A DNA stretch of 64,000 nt, from positions 41,843,335-41,907,334 of the forward strand of contig CM046003.1 in NCBI GenBank assembly GCA_025175895.1, read 5' to 3'. Within the stretch, counting starts at the first letter, position 1. Each line of letters opens with the position of its first letter. Both the position numbers and the translations under genes were made by a program. Shown here piece after piece: positions 44,763 through 57,940 of this stretch. The DNA is from Wurfbainia villosa (Eukaryota > Streptophyta > Magnoliopsida > Zingiberales > Zingiberaceae). The notes below the pieces were generated by a model that saw nothing but the letters and a program-made list of their open reading frames with translations, searched no databases and was not told the DNA's origin.

Positions 44763-46587
44763 TGTTGGGTTTTTCCGAGCCGCAAAAACCGCTTTTTGCG
44801 TTGTGGAAACCTCGGAAGCCCCCGGCCACGAATCCGTGCGAAGAAGTATTAAAACAAAACATGTATGTGCTTGTATAAAAACCCTAGATCTACCTTAGAT
44901 CTAAGAGATAAGATCATTACCCTCGATGCGATGCCCTTCGCAAATCCCGCTCGTCCAAAAGTCCGCCGGAACTCGAGAGTGTCAAGTGCACACTCCTCTA
45001 TGGTATCCACACAAGCAATAGGTGGAAGAAAAACACACTTGAGTGTGCTAGCACTCCTAGGGTGTCTCGGCAAGATGAGGAAGGAGAGGGGGAGAGCTTG
45101 AGAGGAAAAGTTCCAAGGTTGAAGATGAAGTCTATTAGCCACCAAAAATCAATACTCCATCTAATGGAGTGGCCGGCCACTTCATGGAGGGGGTTACATG
45201 CATGCATGTAACTCCCATGACCCTTGATCTCCCTCATGATGTGGCATCAATTGACAAAGTCAATGATGATGTGGAGCATCATCATTGGCCGCCCATGCCA
45301 AGTCATCACCATGACATGGCATTTGGTCAAGTCAAACTTGACCTTTCATCTTCCCTCTCAAGTCAAGTCAAACTTGACCTCTAATCTCCCATGGTTGATC
45401 AAATCTAACCACTTGACTCAAGTCAATTTAATTTAATGAATCTTATTCATTAATTTAAATTGATTTGATGAATCAAATCTCAATTAGACTCATTCAACAC
45501 TTGAATCAACTTGAGTCTAACTCAATTAGTCTAATTTGGATTACTCTTAATCCAATTTGGTTCATCCCATGAACCTAATCCTCATGGTTCATCATATGAA
45601 CCTAATCTCCATCTAATTGCTCTTATGTGTGTGACTCTATAGGTTCTTGTAACGTTGGCAATGTCCCTAAACCGATTTAGGAACATAAGCAATGAGCGGT
45701 ATCTAGCAACACATCATTGCTACCCAAGTTACAAGAATGTTGAGCTCCAACATCACCTTTGTGACTACTAATCATGACTCTCACAATATGTGACAATGTC
45801 CCTCTATCCTTGACATCTAGATTGACCAATCGAGGCATAGACCGTGTCATCCTCGGTACAATCTAAATCTTGAACTCCAAGTAGACTCACTCTAATCAAA
45901 TGAGCTCAATATATCATATTGACTCATTTGGGCATGGCCATGCACTTCGTGGTCTCACTCTATCAAGAATATCGATGTCACCCCCGTCATATAGGAGGGA
46001 TAGATCCATCTACATCACTCACATCCCTCCGCATAATTCGTTACATACCCAGTAATCGCCTTTATAGTCCACCCATTTACGGGTGACGTTTGACGAAGCC
46101 AAATTATGCAACTCCTTATGTAGGGAACCATGGTGACTTCAGGTCTAAGGACTAATAGTCATACTAATAGCCACATGAGAAAGTATATGACACTCATATA
46201 ACGATCCATGATACTTTCTCATGGCGGGTCATTCAGTATACATTCTCCAATGCATACCCATGTGTCAACTTGATATCTCATATCCATGACTTGTGAGATC
46301 AAGTCATTTTGTTGACCTACATGCTAGTCTCTACGCATTAACATTGTCCCTGAATGTTAATACTCGACTAGGAATGATTAAGAGTAGTGTTCTCTATATC
46401 ATCTCATTATCGATTTAACCAATCGATTGATATAGATAAGAACCTACTACTCAAGGACATTATTATATTTAGTTATTTGGCACCAATACAAGTAAATATA
46501 ATAACCATGCCTTTATAAATAGGAATATGATACAATAAAGTCCATACAACAATCATCACATGATTGGCTCTAGGGCTTTCACTAACA
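44763..46587 (-). repeat. 3' LTR of element H
   Basis: 1825 bp, TGTTAGTG (46587 down) to CCCAACA (44763). Better preserved than the 5' LTR of the same element. Confidence 0.92.
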
Positions 46588-47340
46588 ATCATCACATGTA
46601 GAAGTAATATCCCTTTGTAGACTTGGGATATCCAACAAAATAGCACCTATCGGATTTGGGTCCCAGTTTGTCTGAGACTTGACGTCGAACGTAAGCCTCA
46701 CAACCCCAAATCCTCATAAAAGACATCTTGGGATTTTTCCCTGTCCATATCATATATGGTGTCTTTACCACAGCCTTGGATGGTACACGGTTAAGGGTAA
46801 AGGCTGCTGTGTCCAGAGCATATCCCCAAAAGGATATAGGAAGATCTGTGTGACTCATCATAGATCGTACCATATCCAATAGGGTACGATTCCTCCTTTC
46901 GGATACACCATTCCACTGTGGTGTTCCAGGAGGAGTGAGTTGGGATAGAATCCCACACTCAGCTAGATAGTCACGAAACTCATGGCTAAGGTATTCACCA
47001 CCTCGATCTGATCGAAGTATCTTAATACTCTTGCCAAGCTGGTTTTGTACTTCATTCTTGAACTTTTCAAAGGATTCAGATTTATGTGTCATAAGATACA
47101 CATAACCATATCTACTGAAGTCATCAGTAAATGTAATGAAGTACCTGTAACCACCTCTAGCAGCAACATTGAAAGGACCACATACATCACTATGTATAAG
47201 TCCCAACAAATCTGTTGCTCTTTCGCTATGTCCACTAAAGGGAGTCTTGGTCATCTTGCCTAAAAGGCAAGACTCGCATGTCTCATATGATTCAAAATCA
47301 AATGAGTCTAGCAGCCCATCCTTATGGAGCTGAGATGTTT
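46588..47340 (-). pseudogene. copia integrase, element H
   Basis: Open frame of 220 codons (47254-46592) from MTKTPFSGHSERATDLLGLI through the catalytic core, with Asp (HSDVCG), Asp (LRSDRGGEY) and Glu (GVSERRN), to KGYYFYM, where the deletion junction lies. It is the longest uninterrupted integrase core in the window; the HHCC region upstream (about 47260-47340) is damaged near the second His. Confidence 0.88.
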
Positions 47341-47830
47341 AATTCTCATTTACTGCGATACAATGCCAGAGATAGGTTTGGTTCAACTCATTTGACTTGA
47401 ACCTCTTGGTACTTATGTTATAGATAGGGCTCTCTAAGTCTAGAAAGTAGAGTCCGTTCATTAGAGGTGCACTACAATAGAACATATCATTTAAATAAAC
47501 TGAACAACATTTGTTCTTTATTATAAATGAAAACCCTTTCTTGTCCAAACAAGAAACTGAAATGATGTTCTTAGTTAAAGGTGCACATAACAACATTCTT
47601 CTAATTCTAGTACAAGCCCAGAGGGCAGAGATAGATCATAAGTTCCTACAGCGACAGCAGCAACCCTTGCTCCATTGCCTACTCGTAGGTCCACCTCGCC
47701 CTTTGTCAATGCCTTGCTATTTCTCAGCCCCTGCACATTGGTACAAATGTGAGATGCACATCCGGTATCTAATACCCATGATGAAGAAATAGATAGATTG
47801 ACTTCTATAACATTTATACCAAGTAGAAGT
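47341..47830 (-). pseudogene. copia protease, element H
   Basis: The active-site region near 47745-47790 still encodes VLDTGCASHICTN, but the frame breaks near 47596 (a base change after CCYV) and near 47640-47650. The C-terminal part is open from 47596 to 47339 (LTKNIISVSCLDKKGFSFII). Confidence 0.8.
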
Positions 47831-48619
47831 CTTACTTCTTCTTCTTAAGATCTTCCGTATGCTCATAGCTACGCCCAGTTGTCCTCGCTTCCTTGCAGAA
47901 GCAAGCCCCTTCCTTGGCTACCCCTCCTTTGGGTTTAAGTTCTTTGCCTTTGCCCTTGGCTTGGGACTTTCCCTTACCTTTAGGCTTGCCCTTGCCTTTC
48001 TTCTTCTGCACCATCAAAATGGTGTCAGATTTTTCCTTCTTAAGGTTAAGCTCTCAGCTTCAACATCTTTGAGCATTTCAGTAATGACTTATCAATTTCA
48101 TTCATGTTATAATTCATGACAAATTGATCGAAGGCTCTGGCAAAGATTGCAAGATTAGGTCGGGCCTCTTGGCCAAGTGGGAATCCCCTTTGTAGGTTTT
48201 CTACGTACCCAATCATCTTGAGTACATATGTACCTACGGAGTCCGTCTTGCATTTTGGACCCAAATAATGCCTTAGAGACTTCATATCTCATGCCTAGCT
48301 TGTCCTTGATATAGTTGGCGAAGATGTCCAACCATATCATAAGCATTCATGAACTCGTGTTGCTTCAAGCTCGTAGTTCATGGTCGCGAGCATTAGACAT
48401 GACACATCTAATGCATCATCTTGATGCTTCTTGTAAGCATCTTTGTCACCGTGAGGCATTGGCGTGGAGGTGCCTCCTAATGGGCTGCTCCAGACGCATA
48501 CCTTCCTTTCTTGGGTGAGAACAATTCTCGTGTTCTGTGCATCACCAGAAATTTGCTCCATTGAGCTTGTCCTTCTCAAGGACAGATCGCAGAGAGAGAG
48601 TGTTCGTGTTTGTTGACAT
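47831..48619 (-). pseudogene. gag: copia Gag, element H, frameshifted
   Basis: The homologue of the F2 start codon is at 48619. Pieces of the capsid domain are seen in several frames (DKDAYKKHQDDALDVSCLML from about 48450; VLKMIGYVENLQRG near 48230). The basic stretch KGKPKGKGKSQAKGKGKELK (about 48000-47940) is open, but the zinc knuckle after it is destroyed by short deletions. Confidence 0.82.
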
Positions 48620-50264
48620 AGTAATCTACAACATACAATGCAGAGGATTAATATCATATTCCTTTTATCATTTAATTAGGCCTTTAATAAAATGATGCTC
48701 CCACTAAATTATAGGAATTTTGTAGAATCGAGTTATGGATGTGGTCAAACCACTTTTACTAGATTCATACAAACTAGCTATAATTCTTGCGGGACAAGAT
48801 CCACATCATACTAAGCCTTGAGTTAGCTTTGGCTAAATCGCCCAAGACTTAGTATGATCGGTGGGTAACACATTACCGATTACATCTCTATGCAACTCTT
48901 GTTTATAGGATTAAGACCCACATTTACAAAAGACCTTGAGTTAGCTTTGGCTAAATCGCCCAAGATTTAGTGTAAATGCGATCTTAACCTATCTTTCCAA
49001 CGATTGGAATATGCCTATAGTTCTACTCGATCCAAATGAGTTAACTAGTTTTGCTCAATCTAATTGAGCTTACTCTAACCCGAGTCGTGATAGGCGGGAC
49101 CAAGATTGTCCCTCCGCACCCTACCAAGATAATATGCGTTGCTCTGCTTTGGCAGATTCAACAACAACAAATGATCGAGGTAGTGATGGGTATCAAGGCT
49201 CGGTAGGCATTTTCGAGTTGATTCGATTATGATCTAATCTAATCGTAATGTGTATCTTATACGCATTTAGGCCTTTATTATCCTATATTAGCATGCATCA
49301 TATACATACATTAATTATTCTAGCATGCATCATATACATACAAGAAAATTAACCTAGCATGCATCATATACATACAAACATGTTTCTACTAGCATGCATC
49401 ACATACATACAAGCAAAATCAATTAAATATACATATATATATATCAACATATATATATATCATTAAATGTGATATAGTCATGGCCCTACTACGATCTTCT
49501 CAAGCCAATGAGAAGATCGGACGGTCAACCTAAGGCTAGCGGCTTCTCCAAGCGCTTCCTTGGACCGCCATGTGTCGTCGTCACCCTTCTCGTAAGCTCG
49601 TCTTCAAGTGGACTTTCCACCGCTCCATTTTTGTACATTACAAATATGAAACAAAAGTTACATTCGAGTCTAAAACTATTTATAACTAGAATATTAAAAG
49701 AATAGGTGCGACGCGCAGGTCGCAAACACTTTACAACACGCACAACCACAAAACGGCACGCAGGCCGTATTATGAATTACAACACACTTAATCCAATCCA
49801 ATTGGGTTATTGGGCCATGACAATCACAGAATTATACATAATTCTAAATTATGTATTTTTTTACAGAAATTTCTATAATTTTTCCTAATTTATTTCGAAT
49901 TTATGAGTCAACTCTCCGTAACGGTCCCGCTAAGCGGTTTCCGCGATCGGGACATGACCCCTTTCGGGATAGGGCAGCGCCTACCGCAAAAATAAACTTC
50001 GCGAGTGTCCCTACAATGATCTTACAGCGACTTAAGTCGCTGTCCCAAAAACCTAAAGCGAGAACTCGCCGATTCGGAGAGTTTTTCTCGACGGTTGAAG
50101 CCTACGAGTGTCCCAACACTCGTTGCTTCGACTCTACGAGAAAAATACCCAAAAATTCTATAAAATAAGAAAATTTACAGAAACATATAAATCTGTAATT
50201 TTTATATCTAATATAAAACTACAAAACGAAACACATACATGCTTCAACCTTGCTCGATACCATC
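48620..50264 (-). other. untranslated leader of element H
   Basis: Same order as F2: paired repeats (48817-48847 and 48934-48964), minisatellite (about 49280-49415) and a short, interrupted TA tract (49427-49460). The primer site near 50250-50264 is decayed. Confidence 0.75.
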
Positions 50265-52053
50265 TTTTTCCGAGCCGCAAAACCGCTTTTTGCAGGAAAC
50301 CTCGAAGCCCCCGCCACGGATCCGCAAGAAGAAGTATTAAAACAAAACATGTATGTGCTTGTATAAAAACCCTAGATCTACCTTAGATCTAAGAGATAAG
50401 ATCATTACCTCGATGCGATGCCCTTCGCAAATCCCGCCATTCAAAAAGTCCGCGGAACTCGAGAGTGTCAAGTGCACACTCCTCTATGGTATCCACACAA
50501 ACAATAGGTGGAAGAAAAACACACTTGAGTGTGCTAGCACTCCTAGGTGTCTCGGCAAGATGAGGAAGGAGAGGGAGAGCTTGAGAGGAAAAGTTCCAAG
50601 GTTGAAGATGAAGTCTATTAGCCAAAAAATCAATACTCCATCTAATGGAGTGGCCGGCCACTTCATGGCGGGGGATGCATGCATGTAACTCCCATGACCC
50701 ATGATCTCCCTCATGATGTGGCATCAATTGACAAAGTCAATGATGATGTGGAGCATCATCATTGGCCGCCCATGCCAAGTCATCACCATGACATGACATT
50801 TGGTCAAGTCAAACTTGACCTTTCATCTTCCCTCTCAAGTCAAGTCAAACTTGACCTCTAATCTCCCATGGTTGATCAAATCTAACCACTTGACTCAAGT
50901 CAATTTAATTTAATGAATCTTTATTCATTAATTTAAATTGATTTGATGAATCAAATCTCAATTAGACTCATTCAACACTTGAATCAACTTGAGTCTAACT
51001 CAATTAGTCTAATTTGGATTACTCTTAATCCAATTTGGTTCATCCCATGAACCTAATCCTCATGGTTCATCATATGAACCTAATCTCCATCTAATTGCTC
51101 TTATGTGTGTGACTATAGGTTCTTGTAACGCTGGCAATGTCCCTAAACCGATTTAGGAACATAAGCAATGAGCTGTAGCTAGCAACACATCATCATACTA
51201 CCAAGTTACAAGAATGTTGAGCTCCAACATCACCTTTGTGACTACTAATTGTGACTCTCACAATATGTGACAATGTCCCTCTATCCTTGACATCTAGATT
51301 GACCAATCGAGGCATAGACCGTGTCATCCTCGGTACAATCTAAATCTTGAACTCCAAGTAGACTCACTCTAATCAAATGAGCTCAATATCTCATATTGAC
51401 TCATTTGGGCATGGCCATGCACTTCGTGGTCTCACTCTATCAAGAATATCGATGTCACCCGTCATATAGGAGGATAGATCCCATCTACATCACTCACATC
51501 CCTCCGCATAATTCGTTACATACCCAAGTCGCTTTATAGTCCACCCATTTACGGGTGACGTTGGCCAAATTATGCAACTCCTTATGTAGGGAACCATGGT
51601 GACTTCAGGTCTAAGGACTAATAGTCATACTAATAGCCACATGAGAAAGTATATGACACTCATATAACGATCCATGATACTTTCTCATGGCGGGTCATTC
51701 AAGATACATTCTCCAATGCATACCCATGTGTCAACTTGATATCTCATATCCATGACTTGTGAGATCAAGTCATCTTGTTGACCTACATGCTAGTCTCTAC
51801 GCATTAACATTGTCCCTGAATGTTAATACTCGACTAGGAATGATTAAGAGTAGTGTTCTCTATATCATCTCATTATCGATTCAACCAATCGATTGATATA
51901 GATAAGAACCTACTACTCAAGGACATTATTATATTTAGTTATTTGGCACCAATACAAGTAAATATAATAACCATGCCTTTATAAATAGGAATATGATACA
52001 ATAAAGTCCATACAACAATCATCACATGATTGGCTCTAGGGCTTTCACTAACA
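50265..52053 (-). repeat. 5' LTR of element H
   Basis: About 1.79 kb; the low-coordinate border is approximate because the CCCAACA end is lost. It carries many 1-5 bp losses relative to 44763-46587. Confidence 0.9.
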
Positions 52054-52058
52054 TAAAG

Positions 52059-52297
52059 TCCATGAGGTGATACCTTAGATTTTGCTTTTCTACATACAAT
52101 GCACCTTTCACAAAATTTCTGCACATCATGCTTCATGTGTGGCCAATGAAAATGTTCATGCAGCATTCTAAGGTCTTTTGAACCCCAAAGTGTCCCATTA
52201 AACCCCCCTCATGTGCTTCCCTAACTAGCAATTCATGCATGGATCCTTTAGGCACACAAAGTCTATTATTCTTAAACAAGTAGTTATCATGCCTAAC
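52059..52297 (-). pseudogene. gypsy integrase zinc-binding fragment, element G
   Basis: Encodes the linker and HHCC domain of gypsy integrase: RLCVPKGSMHELLVREAHEG, GHFGVQKTLE, then after a one-base shift EHFHWPHMKHDV and CERCIVCRKAKSK with both Cys pairs. It lies between H and I. Confidence 0.87.
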
Positions 52298-54703
52298 TGT
52301 TAAATACGGGGATTTAAAAACCCTAAATTAAAAGGCCCAATAATTAAGGAAATAATTCTGGAAATTTTTCGAGATTTTTAGGGAATTTTAGGAATTTTTC
52401 TGGAATTTTTCTGGAATTAAACGGACTCTGTACGAGATTTTTACGGGGATAAAATAGATAGGCCTTATTTAAGGGGGGTATTAACCTAAACCGGTAACCC
52501 TAAGTTTTATTTCTTTTTCTATTTCTTTTTTTTTCCTCGCCACACAAGCAACCCTTCCTTCTAGGTTCCTCGCGAGCCCTCTCCATCACGGCGATGCCGC
52601 TCCGCCTTCGACGGCGCTGGCTCTTCTTCACGGCTGGCGACCTTCTCTTCGCGTCTACCGCCAGCAGCCCGACGCCGGTGACGGCTTCTTCTCCGCCCGA
52701 GCTCGAGCCTTCTTCTTCCGGCCGAAACCGCGCAGCCGGCGCTTCTCTTCCTTCGCCGTCCGACGCTAGTGCAGGTCGGGCCGCTGGCCGCCACCGGCAA
52801 CGCGTTGCCTTCCGTCTGACGCCTAGGTCCGCCGGTGGCCGCCACGTAACGCCGCTTTCCGCTGGCCGCTCTCCCAGAGGCTGGCGGTTCAACCACCGCC
52901 GCTTCTCGCCTTCACGGTGGTCGAGGTAAGGGTCTTTGTGGATTGCTTGGGCTGGTGTTTCACTACCGTGGCCTACCGAGAGGCCGTGAGAGTTTATCGG
53001 GGTGTCAGCGTTAGGGTCGGAGGTGGTCGCTCAAGGATTGGCCGTGAACAATCTGAGACATCAGAAATTGAGTTGGGGATCTAATTTGGGAAAGGAATGG
53101 TCTTGATGGAATTTCTAGGGTGGGTGTTTGATTGGTCGATTTGGGTTGATTCCAGAGTTATTCTGTGTTGATCGGCTGATTTGTATGATATTCGAGGATA
53201 TGAGATTTGGGTTTAATTGGGATATAAAGGAAATCGATTTATTATTCGATTTGTTGTTGAATTGTATATTTTGTGCTTGACTATAATTACGCTATATGCA
53301 GGTTTTTGGCCACGAGGCAGTCCCCAAATCGTGATTTATTCGGTTCTTCTCATGGATATATTTCAGCGGTATTTTGACTTAACGCTTAGATTAAGTCAAA
53401 TTGATATACTAGTTAGGATAGCTTACAATAATTTTTCATGTTTATATGCCTAGTATGTTTTGGTGCCTACTAGATACATGCATGTGATAGGATATGATTA
53501 TATTTACCTGATTGATTTGGATCATAGTATGTGGATTAGGGATATGTACATATTGGTTGTACATATCATTCGGATAGGTATATTATGAGTAGGATTTACA
53601 TGCTTTAGTATCATGCACCATTTTCGCATGATTCGGATCTGAGTTCCATTATTGTTGAGCCCGGCACTAGTTACATGGCTCGCACACACGCCACTCATGG
53701 GTTAGTGGTACATCGCTCATTGAGTCCGCTCATGGGTAGCGATGAGGCGTGGTAGCGGGCGGTGGATCCCTCCTCCGGCCTATGACACCGGAGATGAGAG
53801 CTTAGCTCCCACTATGTTTGGGGCAGGAGGATAGGTGTACTCCGACAAAGATCCTCGTCCCACTCTGGCCACTCAGAGCGTGATGGCAGAGTGCACTTGT
53901 CATAGCCCTACCCACTCGGCTTCCACCATTGCGTGTAAGGGAGGCGCGTCAGGGTGACCATGTCATTGCATGGCATGCACTTTGCATAGATTGCATAGAT
54001 TGCATTTGTATGTTTGTGACGATTTTATTGATGCCTTGGATGTGCATATGATTGTCATACAGATACATGCTTATATATGATCATGACTTTATTACTTCTA
54101 GTCGCACATGCTCCTATATCGTGGTAGAGATCTGTAAGTACATCATTTTGTATTTCTTGCTTGCATACCCTATTTATGTGAGATCAGATCGGCATGATAT
54201 TTTTATTGTTAGCTATACCTTATGTTGCATATCTACTATACCCGCAGAGTTCTTTGAACTCACCCCGTTGATTTATATCTATTTCAGGATGAAGCTGTCA
54301 GGAGAGTGCAGCTGCCGGACCCCCACTCGTCGTAGATGTTTTATTTTTGGATATTTGCTTTATGGTTTGGAGATTTTGGTTCGAAGACATGTATAAGTTT
54401 TGGAGATTGATTTGTATTTGGATTTCGTGTCCTTGTGGATCTTATTCGATTTTAGTTTGATTGGATTTTGTTGGTTATTCCTGCCCAGATGGCAGAAGGG
54501 GTAGGTTTAGTTATGATATTCTTTTGTGTATATCATTTGATTGTTGGCCTGAGGCCTGATTTATATAACTGCGTGTGAGTTTGGATTCCGGTCGTGTTAA
54601 CCGATGTATAGTGGCCGTGTAGGCCTTGTATGAAAAATTTGGATTGTCACCCGCATGTGAGATGCCGCCGATTTTCGTCGTGGGCTCCTTCGGGCGTGAT
54701 ACA
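52298..54703 (+). repeat. left LTR of element I
   Basis: 2406 bp, ending GTGATACA. Contains a very GC-rich island (52540-52930) with frames of 111 and 130 codons that are not kept in the right LTR, so they are not taken as genes. Confidence 0.92.
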
Positions 54704-54710
54704 ATTTATT

Positions 54711-54722
54711 TGGTATCGAGCC
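54711..54722 (+). other. primer-binding site of element I
   Basis: TGGTATCGAGCC, an initiator-Met complement with an A missing, seven bases after the LTR. Confidence 0.8.
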
Positions 54723-54973
54723 TAGGTTTTCGAGTTCCTAGGGGTTTTTGGATTTTTCGGAGTTCGCCATGTATTGGCAGGTTTTGCGAGGTAATTTGGA
54801 AATTTTGGATTGGTATGGATTTCCGACGATTTTATGTTTCGGAAATTCGAGGATTTTGACGAGATTAATATGGGGTTTTGGCGGCTACTGGACCTCTCCT
54901 GACGGTGAAATAGGTATGATGATAAATTTGATATGTTTTTATTTATGGTAATATCTGTATTCATTTAACAGAT
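54723..54973 (+). other. leader of element I
   Basis: 250 bp, GT-rich, non-coding, from primer site to the presumed gag ATG at 54974. Confidence 0.5.
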
Positions 54974-56130
54974 ATGAGACGAGGTGGGCGCTGAGACGTG
55001 GTGTGGGACGGCCACGCCAGAGGACCCAGATCTTGGTGACCGACGGCGAGAGATCTACCGAGGGTGAGCATATTGATCGTGGTCGATTCCACGGTGGTGC
55101 TACGGAGTTGTGGATCCTCGCCCTCTACGGATCCTCCTCCCGAGATACCCATCACTGGGGCATCCGATGTACCAAGGAGATCCATCACTACACATCGAAA
55201 CCCCGCCAAGAGGACCTTCTACTACAGACCGACAGTGCCCATCGAGCCTGGCCGACCACTCAAGATCGCCCCTACTTATCCCATCGATGTAGCCGCGCAC
55301 GAGCTCTGATTCCGTGATTGGCTAAGTCGATGAAGAGCCGGCTCACTTTATTCACGGAGAGACCGATCCGATCGTGGCTCACTTGATCGAGATGATGGAG
55401 CGCACTCTTCTACTATACGGTCTCGCTCCGAGTGGAGAAGGCGAGTTAGCGCCTTCCATTTACGAGGCGAGGCCGAGATCCGTGGGATATGCAATGGCCG
55501 ATTATCGCAGCAAGCAGTTACATGGGCGAAATTTAGAGAGGCTTTTGAGAGTCAAGATTTCGCGGCATATCGATGATGAGACGCCAGATTTTCGAGTCTA
55601 AGATGTAATAATCGCCGATGATGGAGTATAATACAAAATTTAATCGGTTAGCCGTGTTTTGCCCGAGTTAGTTCTGAGGATAGGTCACTGATGATGATGC
55701 AGACATGGTGGACCGGATGGGCATTTACAGTCGATGGCAGGATTTGGTAGTTCTTCCTACCGAGAGGCGTTGGATAGAGCTTTGTTGATCGAGTCGGCTC
55801 AACAGAGGGTCAATACTGATAGGAAGAGGAAACAGACCGAAGATCTACAGTCGACCCATCACCATGATCATCGACATCGCCAGAGAGTGGCCGCAGCCAA
55901 CCGTCGAGTCATTCGGGGCATCTAGCCGGCCTCGTAAATCAGATTTATCTTCACCGTCCTCGCGGTCTTTTCAGCAGAGCCGGAGACCGCCCATTGGCGA
56001 CACCCATCAGATTGCCAGGGATCGAAAGAGCATATCATCTCAGCCTGCACCTTGGGACAGCTAGTTTTTTATTATTGCAAGCTGCCTGGACACATGAGCC
56101 GAGATTGTTCGTTGAAGGCTCAGCATGTGG
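54974..56130 (+). pseudogene. gag: gypsy Gag with zinc knuckle, element I, scrambled
   Basis: From ATG 54974 (MRRGGR then stop) to the zinc knuckle. The capsid region is so frame-shifted that only short pieces can be placed (for example YREALDRALLIESAQQRVN near 55755, the helical region before the knuckle). The knuckle at about 56072-56113 reads YYCKLPGHMSRDC; the first Cys of CX2C is gone. Identification rests on order and the knuckle. Confidence 0.72.
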
Positions 56131-57050
56131 CTTCCGGGGTTTCTATTCAGGGAGGACCGTTGCGTCAGTCTGGGACTCAGAGAGGGGGCCAGACAGCCAG
56201 ACCTTCGCAACGCCCGCAGAGGACAGCTCCCCCTGCAGGAGTCGCCTATGGTATTCATGGACAGGAGTACACCAGTGCCCGTACGGTGTCACAGGGTTCG
56301 GGCCAGACCGCAGCATGCATGCAGCCTCACCATCGTACAAGATTATCTACAGCAGCAGCCCATCACATAGATCACCGCAGCCTTTCGCCACTAGTTTAGA
56401 TCACCACGAACCTGATAAAGATGCATGGCCGTAGCTGCTATACCACCTTCCTATCACCCTTCGCACTACCAGACGCCTCTGTGCTCAGGCTCAGCCACCT
56501 TTGGCAGTGATACCACCTCCACCGCCACCGGAGACTGGGCGGATTCATGCGATTACCAGAGAGGATGCGCAGCGAGCCAACGAATCCGTATTTCACGGTA
56601 CGGTTTCACTTTATGCATTTTCAGCTATTATGCTAGTTGACATCGTAGTTCGGATTCGCTTATTTCTCGTGACTTTTATGAGAGAGATTGTTAGATTTCC
56701 TTTTAGTAGATCACAGAGATTAGTCTTCTCCATACCATCCGCAATACATTGGATGTTACCCAGAGGTCCGAGGTTGTCCTTTAGATTTTGGTAACATCAT
56801 TCTTACGGTAGATTTATTGGTAATCGGATATGGTCGAGTTCGATATTATTCTTGCATGGATTGGGCCGCAAAGATATCATGCCACAAGTTGGATTGTCGA
56901 CGAGGGTGGTCACATTCGGACCTCAACCAACCCTCGTGGATTTTACCGCATCCGACGACGGTATAGCGACCATTTCGCGATTCGTGCTCGTGGCTTTTAT
57001 TGCACGCTGCCGTGGTTTTCTATTATCTATGATCAATGTAGAAGTGACTT
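56131..57050 (+). pseudogene. gypsy protease region, element I
   Basis: A Gln/Arg/Pro-rich spacer (to about 56560) is followed by VSLYAFSAIMLVD (about 56605-56645), the strand before the catalytic Asp, then by a frame change and FMREI. Further on, VEFDIILAW (about 56830) matches the second conserved strand. The catalytic DTGA itself is lost to an indel. Confidence 0.7.
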
Positions 57051-57940
57051 CGTGACGCGTGACATCCCTATTGTCCGAGAGTATCCAGATGTCTTTCCGC
57101 AGGAGTTACGGTCCGCCTCCCGTAAGGCAAGTGGAGTTCATGATTGAGTTAATACCGACGGCGCCGCATCGAAAGCTCCTTATCGATGGCCCCGAGAGAG
57201 TTGGATGAGTTAAAGGTTCACCTCCGTGAACTTTTGGACAGAGGTTTTATTCGCCTCTAGTGCATCACCCGGGTTCTCCTTCTCTTCGTGAAGAAGAAAG
57301 ATGGTTCAAGGAGACTGCATCGACTACAGTGCAATTGAACGCCGCTACTATCAAGAATAAATATCCCCGCCACGATTGAGGACTTGTTTGATCACCGAGG
57401 TACATCGCCTATTCTAAGATTGATCCGTGGTCCGATATCATCAATTAAGGGTTAGAGATTCTCGACATTAAGACAAATGCCCTGCACTTATATGAACATT
57501 ATGAGTTTTTGGTAATGCCATTTGGGCTTACCAATGCTCCAAATGTATTCATGGACTTAATGAACCGTGAATTTATGGATTTTCTAGATCGGTTCCATTG
57601 TTTTTATCGATGACATTCGGTTTATTCTCGTTCCGAGGAGGAACACGCGCAAAGATCTTCGCCTTGTTCTCGATAGGCTCCGGCAAAAGCGCTATATGCG
57701 TTCAATAAATGCGCGCTTTTGGTTACACTCACCGGTTTCTGGGACATGTGGTTTCGAGAAGAGGTATTTCACTGACCCCGTAAGATCGAGGTCATTACCA
57801 TTGGGGAGCACCAAATCGCTCAGAGGTTCGCAGCTTCCTAGGCTTGGCGGATATTACAGACGGTTCGCTGAGGGTTTCGAGCATTTCTATGCCATCGACA
57901 CGCCTTACCAGTGAAGGGCGTGAAGTTCACGGACAGAGGC
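57051..57940 (+). pseudogene. gypsy reverse transcriptase, element I
   Basis: Begins DIPIVREYPDVFPQEL (57061). Traceable DNA matches the palm (KKKDGS near 57294, the IDY and NKYP stretches) and the FGLTNAP box near 57527 followed by VFMDLMN. The FIDDI catalytic box is present as codons near 57600 (FIDDI in shifted frame). At least ten frame changes; inactive. Confidence 0.78.

Larger units (their letters stand above)
44763..52053 (-). mobile_element. Ty1/copia element H, lacking RT and RNase H
   Basis: 7291 bp, flanked by taaag (44758-44762 and 52054-52058). Two nearly full LTRs surround a leader, a broken Gag and PR, and the integrase. From the end of the integrase the sequence jumps straight to the 3' LTR: RT, RNase H and the purine tract are missing. 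It is a deletion derivative. Confidence 0.93.

Noticed and set aside
44865..45101. Several 60-100 codon frames repeated in LTRs at 34428-35986, 44849-45436 and 50353-50861
   Set aside because: They recur because the LTRs recur; starts, stops and lengths differ among copies, and both strands give equally long frames.
52561..52929. Open frames of 111-130 codons on both strands in the GC island
   Set aside because: They lie inside the LTR of I, are Arg/Ser/Ala-rich as expected for any GC-rich DNA, and the matching part of the right LTR does not keep the frames.
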